Source of the DNA: Torreya grandis
Taxonomy: Eukaryota; Streptophyta; Pinopsida; Cupressales; Taxaceae
Reading direction: 5' to 3'
Length of the DNA stretch: 64,000 nucleotides
Assembly: GCA_037957365.1 (NCBI GenBank)
Contig: JARHVA010003637.1
Coordinates: 1,350,001 to 1,414,000 of the forward strand
Shown: positions 1-10,358 of the stretch, piece after piece
Layout: the number at the start of each line of letters is the position of its first letter
How positions within the stretch are numbered: the stretch's first letter is position 1
Made by a program: the position numbers and the translations under genes
The notes under the pieces: model-generated
Told to the model about the DNA's origin: nothing
The model's input: only the letters and a program-made list of their open reading frames with translations
Database searches by the model: none

Positions 1-1033
1 ATTAATATTTGCATCACCTAAATGACATCATCTATGGGGTGGCATCCAAAAGCCATAATTACAATAAATATCATGATTATGGCCTCCCATGCCTCATTAA
101 TGACCCTTGTTCCCAAATCATTATGAGGATATTGATGGATTTAATTACAAATATTATATTAATTCATAACCACACATATCAATCTTGAGATGGATGGTCA
201 TGGTTGATCCTGACCGATTCTAAAAATCTATAAATAGAAGACCTCACACTACCATTTTTAAGATAAAATTGTGTAAACTTAAAATGCTAAAATCTCTCCA
301 CAATTCATTTGTGTTTTTTATTATTATGTTATTTTCATTTATATTAGATTCATTGATAGGAAAAATAGATGTTTATATCATGAGCCTATGTTTTTCATAG
401 ATTTTTTGAGGCAATGGAGCAAAGAAGCCATTGTCAACAAAGACTAGAGCTCTAGAACAAGGGGAGAACATGCTTGGAGTGACCTTTGAATGATAGAGTC
501 ATTTAGGAAGGTAATTTCTAATTTATTTATTTAATTTGTATCCTATTATCATTAGAAACCCCAACATGAATAGTTTGTCTTATATTGTCAATTCTTATGC
601 ATTCTTTTATGAGTTTCATGATTAATGTTTGAATTGATCCTTTTCATAATCCACTCTACACACATTAGGTCATAATATGCATGATATATATCATGATAAT
701 GTCTAGATAGTAACAGTATAAGATCAATAATAAATTAAGCACACACACAAGAGAACTAAAAATTAAATCAAAATATAATGGCCCAAGGAGACCTCAAACA
801 AGGGGCACATTCCAATGTTACAAAATTAAAGGGATAGGATTTAATCACATGTCCACAAAGCAAGGAATGTGATATTAAAATGTTTGTACAACAATAAATG
901 ACATATTAAAATGTTAAAATAGGCAAATAAAGGTAAGAGGGTCATAAATAATGGAGCATATTTATATGTCCAACAAGTAAGACAAGACATTCAAGGAAAT
1001 GTATAAAAGCAAAGTGTAAGCAACCATCATTAA
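1..1033 (+). repeat. LTR-B copy 1 (5' part lies off the window)
   Basis: This stretch matches 22676-23725 in the same orientation and 11335-12410 in the opposite one, with shared blocks such as AAATGACATCATCTA, a TATA box and TAAATAGAAG. The other two copies begin next to a polypurine tract, so this is the later part of an LTR followed by flanking sequence. It stops exactly where LTR-A1 begins (TGTTGG at 1034). The true right end of LTR-B is not identified; B may include sequence outside the LTR. No coding potential is seen. Confidence 0.75.
229..236 (+). promoter_or_regulatory. TATA box of LTR-B copy 1
   Basis: TATAAATA followed by GAAG, conserved at 22919-22926 and, inverted, at 12134-12141. 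It marks the likely U3/R boundary region of LTR-B with transcription running to the right. Conservation in three diverged copies supports it; activity is inferred only. Confidence 0.55.
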
Positions 1034-2117
1034 TGTTGGTGTCCTAGGTTGCACCCTAAGGGGAATATTTAGGTCCTCTTACTAAGACCTAGCCCAATAT
1101 GGGAATAACCCTAGGCTTTGGGTCACCTAATCTTAGGTCATAATTTTGGATAAGTCTAGATTCATTTTTGGATCTATCACCTATACTAAACCTAAACTAG
1201 TTTTCTATTGGGAAAAGGGGAGAGGGATTAATAAGGGTTCATAAAAGCATGTAAAAATGAGGTGATGTACCAAATTTTTTGATTTTTATACTTTTACAAG
1301 ATACACTTTAAGATGCATTCAATACTGATAAACATCACTTCATTCACTCTTTGATCAGCTTCCACATAAGTATTTCACAGAAAGGCATGGACTAGCTATT
1401 GACCTAGCATGAGAGGGCAATTGTCTACTTCTAAACTAACTAATATACTATATATGCACTTAGAATGAATTTTGATAACTACCAAAACACTACATGAAGG
1501 CGAGAAAACTTATACAAAGGTAAGGAAAGCATACATTCACTTAACCACATCAATGAAGTCATAAGACACTTTAATTCAGCTTCCAAATGGAGGAATTTAG
1601 TCTTTTATTATATCAAATAGGTGCTACAATACAAATATTAGTAGATTCTAGTCATTCCAAAGAGAGAGATACTTTTCAAGGCTTAGAATCCTATATATAT
1701 AGTAGAATGGGATGGGAAAGATGGGGATCATGTATAGAAGGATGGATAAGGGTGCATAATGACCAGTATTTCTAATCATCCAACATTGATGCCATTAAAA
1801 AATATCATAATGCCAAAGATTACTTCTATAAGGTGGCTATAAAAAATATAATAGTCCCTTTCAATCTATTTTTGGCCTAAATTAATTATCCTTATGGTCA
1901 CAATAATGGGATCAAGTCATTTAAAAGCTAAATTCCAGCATCAAAAACTTTCAATAGCTAGATTAATCTATTATGATCTTGTTTTGATGTGGATTTCTCC
2001 CTACTAGTTCATCTTTGGCATGTAATAATGGAGAAAAGGGGTCATAATCTTTCTTCTAGATTTGGTGAAAAACCTATAAAAAGTGATGTGTCTACCTCTA
2101 TGGCATCCCTTTGAAAC

Positions 2118-3405
2118 TGTTAAGCATGGGATATACTGAGAGGGGGGGTGAATCAGTATATCATATATCTTATAAATATTTTCCTTAACCAAATTCCACT
2201 TAATCAAACATTCAAGATATGCAATAAAACTCAAACAATAAACACCACACAAGATAGAGAGACACACTAGATATAACATGGAAACCCAATGTGGGAAAAA
2301 CCATGGAGAACAATCTCAAGTATATGAATGAGCACCAACCCAAACAATATTTGTAAGCACCAACTTTTAGGAGCACCAACCCCTTTGTTGAACACCAACC
2401 CAACAACTATTCATGAGCACCAACCCACAAGAGCACCAAAACCTTTGCTGAGCACCAACCTAACAACTTTTCATGAGCACCAACCCATAAGATCACCAAC
2501 CCCTTTGCTGAGTACCAACCTAGCAACAATTCATGAACACTAACCCACAAGAGCACCAACCTAGAAAAAGGTCATGAGTACCAACCCATAGGAGCACCAA
2601 CCCCTTTGCCAAGCACCAACCCAGCAATAATTCATGAGCACCAACCCACAAGAGCACCAACCCCTTTGCTGAGCACCAACCCACAAGAGCACTAACCCCT
2701 TTATGTATACCACACAACTATCTCTCAATTTTTCTATCTCAACAAATGATAGTTCAATACAACATCTCTTTCCTTGCTCTCACCTTTGCTTTTCTAAGCT
2801 AGATATAGCAAATACAAATCATATTCATCTCTCACAATTGCTCTTCTAAGCTAGATATTACAATATAAAATAAACCTCTATCTCTCACATTACAAATGGC
2901 TTCTCAAGCCTTTATTTATAGCTTTCCAAATGACCTTTGGCCTTGCCCCTTTGTGACCCTTCAATCCTCATGAAAAATGGCACCAAACTTGTATGACCCT
3001 TCATATCCTTGCCTTTGAAAAGTCATGTGGTGACCCTTCATGAGAAAAAACGTCCTTCCCTCTTTTGTCTTTACTTTGGTGACTTTTCATATTCCTCAAA
3101 GTGTCCCTTCATGAGAGATTGTGCCTTTCCTCTTTTGTCTTCTCTTGGTGATTCTTAGAATTACCCAAGATGACTCTTCATGGGAAAATGCATCCCATCC
3201 TTCTTTTGTCTTTACCCCATGGCTCTTTGACTTCTCCATGGACCCTTCTTTTGTCTCATATGCAACCAAAAATATATTAATTAATATTAAATAAATATTA
3301 ACTCACATTAGCCAAGATATATCTATTACAAACAACATTAAATGCAATGGGGCCTTTATCACAAATAATGCTAGACCTTTGACATCAATGATAATATTTC
3401 CAACA
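2118..3405 (-). repeat. 3' LTR of Copia element G
   Basis: Terminal TGTTAAGCAT and TTCCAACA on the plus strand; nearly identical in layout to 7974-9268. It contains a 60-bp-period minisatellite (about 2320-2700) followed by a segment rich in CCCTTCATG motifs. Confidence 0.9.
2320..2700. repeat. 60-bp minisatellite in the 3' LTR of G
   Basis: Degenerate tandem units built from GAGCACCAACCCA, CAACAATTCATGAGCACC and AGCACCAACCCCTTTGC modules; the composite unit is about 60 bp (20 codons), so all six frames tend to stay open. The resulting repetitive open frames on both strands are by-products, not genes. Confidence 0.85.
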
Positions 3406-3420
3406 ATCTCCCCCTTTGTC
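3406..3420 (-). other. Polypurine tract of element G
   Basis: On the minus strand GACAAAGGGGGAGAT lies directly before the 3' LTR start TGTTGG, the expected place for the plus-strand DNA synthesis primer of an LTR element. Confidence 0.8.
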
Positions 3421-3788
3421 ATTGATGGCAACCTCAATCCTGAAACTACCACATCCCATCACCTACACATACTATCATCTAAAAACATCTAGTAACTCCC
3501 CCTTACTGTAGCAACCTTTACCTATTCCCTATACCTATATTTTGTACCTATACTTATACTTGCACTTGTTATGCTCCCCCTTTGACATCAATGGCAAAGG
3601 GCCTACCTAGAGTTAACACTTAGCTCCCCCTCAACTAATGCTGAACATCAATGGCAAGAAGTAATAGAAATTACTCCCCACTCCTCTCATAGATCTTTGA
3701 ATGCGTCCTTTGATCGTGCCTTTGAGAAGATATCTGACAATATATATACATTGTTCCATGTCCTTTGAGCATCTGCAATCAACTCATT
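3421..3788. other. Non-coding 3' internal region of element G
   Basis: Between the PPT and protease. No domain is visible. Several CTCCCCCTT and CATCAATGGCAA motifs recur and resemble further PPT-like purine tracts on the minus strand. The missing integrase-RT-RNase H block would normally lie here, so a deletion is inferred. Confidence 0.5.
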
Positions 3789-4115
3789 TCAATATTTTCT
3801 TCTAATCTCACAACCTTCTTTATGAAACTTTAATGTGTATCCTTGATCACATATTTGACTAACACTCAATAGATTATGCTTAAGACCTTTTACATATAAA
3901 ACATTCTTAGTCTTCGTTCTACCATAATCCAAACTCAAAGTACCTTTTCTAGCTATCCTAGTAGTGGTTTTATCTCCAAATCTCATTGTACCACCATTGA
4001 TCTTATTTAAAGTAATGAACTTACTTTTATCTCCTATCATATGCCTCAAACATCTGCTATCAATTAACCATGGCTGATCTTTACCTCTTACATGCAGGGC
4101 TATTTGAACCATCAT
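3789..4115 (-). pseudogene. Copia-type aspartic protease / gag-pre-integrase fragment of G
   Basis: The open frame reads WLIDSRCLRHMIGDKSKF near residues 16-33, the copia retropepsin region around the catalytic Asp (usually D-S-G-C/A; here the Gly is Arg). Residues 72-92 read NVLYVKGLKHNLLSVSQICDQ, the conserved segment that leads to the gag-pre-integrase domain. The protein should continue into integrase, but the frame ends after about 108 residues and only LTR-proximal sequence follows. The Gly-to-Arg change would destroy protease activity. The frame is upstream-linked to the gag zinc knuckles at 4152-4400. Confidence 0.8.
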
Positions 4116-4151
4116 AGAATCTTTAGGTTGTTTCTTCTACCATGAACATGT

Positions 4152-4577
4152 CTAAACCTTCTTCTTGATGAATGGAGCTTTGAAACTCTGATCATTCTTG
4201 ACTAACTCGAACATGATTCTACAATACTGATTTATGTGTCTGAAGTTATTACACTTGTAGCATACTATGGTCTCTTCATCAAAGCTTGATAGAGGAGCAA
4301 AAGAGTTGTGGCTTTTGCTTGACTCTACTTGACTTTCCTTCTCCTTATTTTTGAAATTGTTAGCTCTTTTTCTACATTCTAATTTCTTGTGACCATATCC
4401 ATTACAATAAAAATAATAGCCATAAAAATAAGACATGTCTGTATATCTCTGACCTGATTGCCTTTTGTAGCTTTGTTCCCTCCAGCCTTCTCTATTTGAA
4501 ATGTTCTCTATATTCTTCACTTCTCCCCTTTTTTTTCCTCTTTTGTAAGAGCTTCAACATAGCTCTTACAATTCCTG
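4152..4577 (-). pseudogene. Copia gag C-terminal part with zinc knuckles (element G)
   Basis: A minus-strand frame of about 122 residues up to 4520, continuing in homologous sequence to 4577. It contains CYKCNNFRHINQYC, a good CX2CX4HX4C zinc knuckle, and a degenerate earlier one (YCNGYGHKKLEC). This is the nucleic-acid-binding tail of gag. Its upstream 177 bp (4400-4577) recur at 5371-5548 and, as the natural continuation of upstream gag, at 6342-6508. The reading frame of gag is therefore interrupted by the inserted H units and would be continuous only from 6508 to the 4400 side if these were absent. Confidence 0.7.
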
Positions 4578-4628
4578 CAGAAACACCTGTGAGCAACCTG
4601 TAATCTATAACCTGTAACCTGTAACCAA

Positions 4629-4643
4629 GGCTCTGATACCACT
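4629..4643 (-). other. Primer-binding site next to LTR-H copy 1
   Basis: The minus strand reads AGTGGTATCAGAGCC, matching the classic complement of initiator-Met tRNA (TGGTATCAGAGC). It sits right after the LTR end CCCAACA. The second copy is at 5600-5614. Short TAACCTGTAACC direct repeats follow in the leader. Confidence 0.85.
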
Positions 4644-5370
4644 TGTTGGGGGATCAAACCAACAATAGATTACACTTGTGAAAGCAATAAACGCGGAAAT
4701 AAATCAGATAGATAAGTAACTGAAATGATAAATAGCACAGAACAAGATATACAAGAAAACACCCTAAAAACTTGTATTGAAACTCTTTACAATAGGAATA
4801 CAATTTGAAGAAACTTCGTTCTTCCACACCTCTCTCAGATGCACACAAGATCTCTCACTAGATCTCTATTCCTCAAGAACTCACTCTCAAGTACACTCAA
4901 ATCCAACAACCTGGATTGATGCAACTCTGTACTGTCCTTCAAATATTCACAATGTTCTACTCTTACAGTTCTACACACAACACTTACAATTCTAAGCTAA
5001 GAAGATCTTCCTACATATAGAAATAGGAAACTTGAGCATGCTCTTACAACAAACAGTTAAGCCTCTTGAACAAGGGCTCTAAAAATAATATTGCTAATAA
5101 TAGAGACGCAAGCTTGAGTCCACGACTCAAACTTATCATCCAAACACTCGCTGCTATCCTTGGAAATAGATTTCTGGACACGCAGGTAACCGACGTCGGT
5201 TCCTGCCTGTTCGCCTGTGACCGTCACCGGCCGACCCTATCGCCGACATCGGCGCCTCTGCAACTGCTACTAACCGACGTCGGTCGCTCCTGACCGACGC
5301 CGGCATCTGTGTAGACCCGAACCTGTTTAAGTATGCTCCTTGGTGAAGCTTTTAGCTCCACACCCTAACA
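4644..5370 (-). repeat. LTR-H copy 1 (727-bp Copia-type LTR)
   Basis: Plus-strand ends TGTTGGGGG and CACCCTAACA; on the minus strand it starts TGTTAGGGTG, ends CCCAACA and is followed by a PBS. Its U3 end (about 5190-5310) is strikingly GC- and CpG-rich with ACGT palindromes, unlike everything else in the window. The short peptides readable here occur only because the DNA is duplicated. Confidence 0.85.
5190..5310. promoter_or_regulatory. CpG-rich palindromic block in U3 of LTR-H
   Basis: Contains AACCGACGTCGGTT (5189-5202), a further ACCGACGTCGGTC, and related CCGACATCGGCG and ACCGACGCCGGC. Each is a palindrome or near-palindrome centred on ACGT or a relative. In plants ACGT cores are bind sites of bZIP factors; an enhancer role is inferred. 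Repeated at 6161-6281. Confidence 0.5.
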
Positions 5371-5599
5371 CATTACAATAAAAATAATAGCCATAAAAAT
5401 AAGACATGTCTGTATATCTCTGACCTGATTGCCTTTTGTAGCTTTGTTCCCTCCAGCCTTCTCTATTTGAAATGTTCTCTATATTCTTCACTTCTCCCCT
5501 TTTTTTTCCTCTTTTGTAAGAGCTTCAACATAGCTCTTACAATTCCTGCAGAAACACCTGTGAGCAACCTGTAATCTATAACCTGTAACCTGTAACCAA

Positions 5600-5614
5600 G
5601 GCTCTGATACCACT
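5600..5614 (-). other. Primer-binding site next to LTR-H copy 2
   Basis: Identical to 4629-4643: minus-strand AGTGGTATCAGAGCC directly after the LTR end. Confidence 0.85.
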
Positions 5615-6341
5615 TGTTGGGGGATCAAACCAACAATAGATTACACTTGTGAAAGCAATAAACGCGGAAATAAATCAGATAGATAAGTAACTGAAATGAT
5701 AAATAGCACAGAACAAGATATACAAGAAAACACCCTAAAAACTTGTATTGAAACTCTTTACAATAGGAATACAATTTGAAGAAACTTCGTTCTTCCACAC
5801 CTCTCTCAGATGCACACAAGATCTCTCACTAGATCTCTATTCCTCAAGAACTCACTCTCAAGTACACTCAAATCCAACAACCTGGATTGATGCAACTCTG
5901 TACTGTCCTTCAAATATTCACAATGTTCTACTCTTACAGTTCTACACACAACACTTACAATTCTAAGCTAAGAAGATCTTCCTACATATAGAAATAGGAA
6001 ACTTGAGCATGCTCTTACAACAAACAGTTAAGCCTCTTGAACAAGGGCTCTAAAAATAATATTGCTAATAATAGAGATGCAAGCTTGAGTCCACGACTCA
6101 AACTTATCATGCAAACACTCGCTGCTATCCTTGGAAATAGATTTCTGGACACGCAGGTAACCGACGTCGGTTCCTGCCTGTTCGCCTGTGACCGTCACCG
6201 GCCGACCCTATCGCCGACATCGGCGCCTCTGCAACTGCTACTAACCGACGTCGGTCGCTCCTGACCGACGCCGGCGTCTGTGTAGACCCGAACCTGTTTA
6301 AGTATGCTCCTTGGTGAAGCTTTTAGCTCCACACCCTAACA
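5615..6341 (-). repeat. LTR-H copy 2 (727-bp Copia-type LTR)
   Basis: Same ends and length as 4644-5370. It carries the same CpG-rich palindromic block at 6161-6281, with one change (CCGGCATCTG to CCGGCGTCTG). Confidence 0.85.
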
Positions 6342-6508
6342 CATTACAATAAAAATAATAGCCATAAAAATAAGACATGTCTGTATATCTCTGACCTGAT
6401 TGCCTTTTGTAGCTTTGTTCCCTCCAGCCTTCTCTATTTGAAATGTTCTCTATATTCTTCACTTCTCCCCTTTTTTTTCCTCTTTTGTAAGAGCTTCAAC
6501 ATAGCTCT

Positions 6509-7932
6509 TTTTCTTTTCAAATCCAATCCTTGTCTTGTCTGAATTTGCTTTTTGACTTTCCAATATCTTATTTAGCATGTTAATGTTATCCTCAAATTTT
6601 GAATCACTAACTACTTTATCATTGACTGCTTTCTCAATATCTTCTTTTAAAGAAGCAATTTCAATAACATACCTTTGAAATTCTTTTCTTTCTATTTCAA
6701 ACTATGTTGTGAGATCTTCTTCATTATTCTTGGCTTCTTCAAAGGATGCTTGTAGATCTTCAATAATTTCCTTTGACTCTTGTTCATTTTTTCTCGATCT
6801 GGCACTTTAATCTTTGATTCTTCTTTTGAACATCTTCTAACTCTTCAAGGGCGAAAATGAGTTCTCCTTCTATATTCACTTCAACTTCTTCCTCTTCTTC
6901 TTCTTGATCATCTTCATGTATGGCCATGAATAGAATCTTTTCTTCTTTTGAATCGCTAACTCCACTATCTTCGACTAAGCTAGGATCCTTAGAATACAGT
7001 CTCTTCTTCTTGAATCCCTTCTTAGATTTGCCTTTGAAATTATTCATGTATGTAGGCTTTTCTTCTTCATCATCATTACCCTTATTTGGGCATCTAGCTT
7101 AAAAATTTCCAATCTTTCCATAATTAAAACATTTAAAAGGTAATTTTCCTTGATATTTACCTATTCTTCTTTTCGGCTTGCGAATGAAAAGTGCTCCATT
7201 GTCATCTTCATCATCACTAGAATTATCACTTGATTCTTGAATATTAGCTTTCTTTTTCTTTTATGTCTTGAAATCCACTTCTCTCTTTGATGGTTTATCT
7301 TGTTCTATCCACATCTCATATGCTGTGAGTATACCATGAAGCTCATCTATTTTTAGCTTGGCTAAATTCTTCATCTCCTCGATTGCTGAAACCTTTGCAT
7401 CATATCTCATTGGTAGAGATCTCAAAACCTTTTGCACCAAAATTGACTCTTCCAATGTTTCTCCAAGACCTTAAATTTGATTTACTATTTGATCAACTTG
7501 CAAGAGATAACTTGATATATCTTCTTCTTCTTCCATCTTCAAACTTTCAAACTACCTTCTAAAAGTTTGAAGCTTAGCTTGTTAAACCTTTCCATCACCT
7601 TTGTAAATATTTTCAAGTTTTACCCAAGTTTCATGAGTAGATTTACATTACATAACTTTAACAAATTTAGATTCACATAAACCACATAAAATAGCATTTA
7701 AATCTTTAGCATTACATTCACTTGCCTTTTTTTCTATTGGAGTTATTGTAGATGTCTGTGGCTCTTCATATTCCTCCACCACTGCCTTCCAGGTGTCGAA
7801 TCCAAGTGCCATCAAATAAAACTTCATTGTCATGCTCCATAAAGCATAATTCATCCCATCAAAGAAAAGTGCCTTATTTGTATAAAATCTTTCATGTGAC
7901 CCAGCCATCGTGCTTTCCTGATTTACCTTCAA
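6509..7932 (-). pseudogene. Copia gag polyprotein, N-terminal and central part (element G)
   Basis: From the Met at 7932 the minus strand encodes a copia gag: residues 12-60 contain FYTNKALFFDGMNYALWS and a KFYLMALGFDTWKAV segment, the gag N-terminal domain. The UBN2-like region with VLRSLPMRYDAKVSAIEEM lies at 7261-7455. A mutated CCHC knuckle (CFNYGKIGNF, then ARC) is at about 7070-7140. An acidic stretch and a coiled-coil-like Lys/Glu-rich segment (6784-7047) follow, and the frame leads into the 6342-6508 segment. In-frame stops split it at about 7645, 7480, 7258 and elsewhere, so no intact capsid protein can be made. Start chosen at 7932, just after the PBS. Confidence 0.8.
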
Positions 7933-7956
7933 GCTATAAAACTTTTCAAAAAGGAA

Positions 7957-7971
7957 CCTACTCTGATATCA
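7957..7971 (-). other. Primer-binding site of element G
   Basis: Minus-strand TGATATCAGAGTAGG, two bases off the usual initiator-Met PBS TGGTATCAGAGC, immediately after the 5' LTR end CTTAACA. It fixes the strand of G. Confidence 0.8.
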
Positions 7972-7973
7972 AT

Positions 7974-9268
7974 TGTTAAGCATGAGATATACTGAGAGGG
8001 GAGGGTAAATCAGTATATCATATATCCTATAAATATTTTCCTTAACCAAATTCCACTTAATCAAACATTCAAGATATGCAATAAAACTCAAACAATAAAC
8101 ACCATACAAGATAGAGAGAGACACCAAATATAACATGGAAACCCAATGTGTGAAAAACCATGGAAAACAATCTCAAGTATATGAATGAGCACCAACCCAA
8201 ACAATATTTGCATGGACCAACTTGTAGGAGCACCAACCCAACAACTATTCATGAGCACCAACCCATAGAAGCACCAACCCCTTTGCTGAGCACCAACCCA
8301 GCAACTATTCATGAGCACCAACCCACAGGAGCACCAACCTAGCAAAAATTCATGAGAACCAACATAAAGGAGCACCAACCCCTTTATTGAGCACCAACCC
8401 AGCAACAATTCATAAGCACCAACCCATAGGAGCACCAACCCCTTTGCCGAGCACCAACCCAACAATAATTCATGAGCACCAACCCACAAGAGAACCAACC
8501 CCTTTGCCGAGCACCAACCCAACAACAATTTGTGAGCACCAACCCACAAGAGCACCAACCCATTTGTGTATACTACATAGCTATCTCTCAATGTTGCTAT
8601 CTCAATAAATGATAGTTCAATACAACATCTCTTTCCTCTCTCTCACCTTTGCTCTTCTAAGCTAGATACAACAAATACAAATCATATTCATCTCTCACAA
8701 TTGCTCTTATAAGCTAGATATTACAATATCAAATCAACCTCTATCTCTCACACTATAAATGGCTTCTCAAGCCTTTATTTATATCTTTCCAAATGACCTT
8801 TGGCTTTCCCCCTTTGTGACCCTTCAATCCTCATAGAAAATGGTGTCAAACTTGTATGACCCTTCATATGCTTACCTTTGAAAAGTCATGTGGTGACCCT
8901 TCATGAGAAAAAATTTCCTTCCCTCTTTTGTCTTTACTTTGGTGACTTTTCATATTCCTCAAAGTGTCCCTTCATGAGAAATTACGCCCTTCCTCTTTTG
9001 TCTTCACTTGGTGACTCTTTTAATTCCCCAAGATGACTCTTCATGGGAAAATGCATCCCATCCTTCTTTTGTCTTTACCTTGTGGCTCTTTGACTTCTCC
9101 ATGGAACCTTATTTTGTCTCATATGCAACCAAAAATATATTCATTAATATTAAATAAACATTAACTCGCATTAGCCAAGATATATCTATTAAAAACAACA
9201 TTAAATGCAATGGGGCCTTTATCACCAATAATGCTAGACCTATGACATCAATGACAATATTTCCAACA
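7974..9268 (-). repeat. 5' LTR of Copia element G
   Basis: Matches 2118-3405 along its length, with the same TGTTAAGCAT and TTCCAACA ends and the same internal minisatellite. Many scattered substitutions separate the two LTRs, so insertion is not recent. Confidence 0.9.
8185..8565. repeat. 60-bp minisatellite in the 5' LTR of G
   Basis: Same GAGCACCAACCCA-type units as 2320-2700. On the minus strand it stays open for 167 codons (8088-8591) and would give a hydrophobic Leu-Gly-Trp-Cys repeat; on the plus strand it gives His/Pro/Thr-rich repeats. Judged non-genic. Confidence 0.85.
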
Positions 9269-10358
9269 AAAATATTTGATTTGGTTTAACCTTGACCATA
9301 TTTGGCTTCAACTTTTGATATTAGCCCTTGATCTTGATCTGGGTCTTTGAGATTATGACACTTGTCTTATTTGCATTGATCCTCAATATCTTCTAGTTAT
9401 TCTAACCATTTCACATGCTTATGCCATATGGTGGCCTCACATTTAATCTAAGCTCCTTGAATTTTTAACCCTATACAAATCATTGATCCTTCTCTACTTG
9501 AATAAATGCAAGCCATAGATCTTCTTCTAGTTTAATATATTTGAGATGCTTGTCACCCTCTCATTATTCTTTAGGATCCTCTATATTTTTTACCTCAATC
9601 TCACTGTTAGATCTACTTTTTATGATTCCATGTGCTTCATTGATCTACCTAGACCCACTAGCCTTGTTAGTTGATGCTTGCCATTAGATCTAATCTTAGC
9701 TTCCAAGATTTGGAAACTTGTCATCAATATGTTATTTTTGGGTTTGTTAACTTTTTAACTTGATGCTAATCATTGATCTCTTCAATACAATTGAATGTGT
9801 GCTATTGGACCTACCTAAACCCAATAATTTCATCCTTGCCTTCTTATTATTAGGTCTTGACTCGAGCCCTTGAGATCTTAACACCTATTGGATTTGTGTT
9901 CAACCTTGGGAAGTTTTGAATCCAAATATCTATTATATGAGTCTTCTATTTGATGTCCCTATGAACATCTCAATATGATTTTTCAATTTTGAATGCTTAT
10001 AACTTGAGATAGAAAAAGCATCAAGATACCAAATTTGTAGAGGATCATATAGCCATGAAAAACATCATGTCCATGAAATTATTTGACCCTAGTTGATATC
10101 CAAATTATATTTATGATATGCATAACTAGAATGACATGTTCATTTCTACAAGGCTTGTCATGATGGTCTATCTCCTAAAGATAATCAAATTCACACTTTA
10201 AGATTACTTAAAGTGTTTTAAAATATTGAAACCAACAAGTGATCTACATGTAGGCTATTTTTTCCTTCTCCTATTGGATGACCCTTCAATCAGAACCCTA
10301 CACAAATTATTATTATAGATCAGGAAAATTTTGGTATGTAGGCCAAATTTGGCCACCA

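Larger units (their letters stand above)
4400..6508. repeat. 971-bp direct tandem repeat, two units plus 167-bp partial third
   Basis: Units 4400-5370 and 5371-6341, then 6342-6508. Each full unit is 177 bp of gag, 66 bp of 5' leader, a PBS, and LTR-H. I counted only about three differences between the two full units (for example GAGACGCAAG versus GAGATGCAAG), so the duplication is far younger than the surrounding decayed element. Confidence 0.95.
2118..9268 (-). mobile_element. Element G: non-autonomous Ty1/copia-type element
   Basis: Two LTRs of about 1.29 kb (2118-3405 and 7974-9268) bound a 4.57-kb interior on the minus strand. A PBS complementary to initiator-Met tRNA adjoins the right LTR and a polypurine tract adjoins the left LTR. 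Flanking 5-mers GAAAC (2113-2117) and AAAAT (9269-9273) fit a target duplication that has lost two bases to G-to-A and C-to-T change. The interior encodes copia-type gag and the protease start, then goes to the PPT: integrase, RT and RNase H are absent. The tandem H structure sits inside its gag. Confidence 0.85.
1034..10358 (-). repeat. LTR-A copy 1 (3' LTR of A1), split by nested Copia G
   Basis: Begins TGTTGGTGTCCTAGG and ends GGCCACCA, the inverted counterpart of TGTTGG with one substitution (CCAACA in the other copies). Matches 23726-25974 and 32273-33989. Removing 2118-9273 (G plus one target-site copy) restores a continuous LTR of about 2.17 kb. It reads as a 3' LTR because minus-strand integrase lies on its right side. 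Confidence 0.85.

Noticed and set aside
2320..2700. CRISPR-like regularly spaced repeat
   Set aside because: Units are contiguous variants of one another without unique spacers, lie in an LTR, and the DNA is of plant type.
4654..5293. Three small frames (64, 72 and 75 codons) that recur perfectly at 5625-6264
   Set aside because: They recur because the DNA is duplicated, overlap each other on opposite strands, and lie in an LTR; no domain.
8088..8591. 167-codon minus-strand frame with Leu-Gly-Trp-Cys repeats
   Set aside because: Produced by a 60-bp minisatellite inside an LTR; the equivalent place in the other LTR is broken up, and the opposite strand is equally open.
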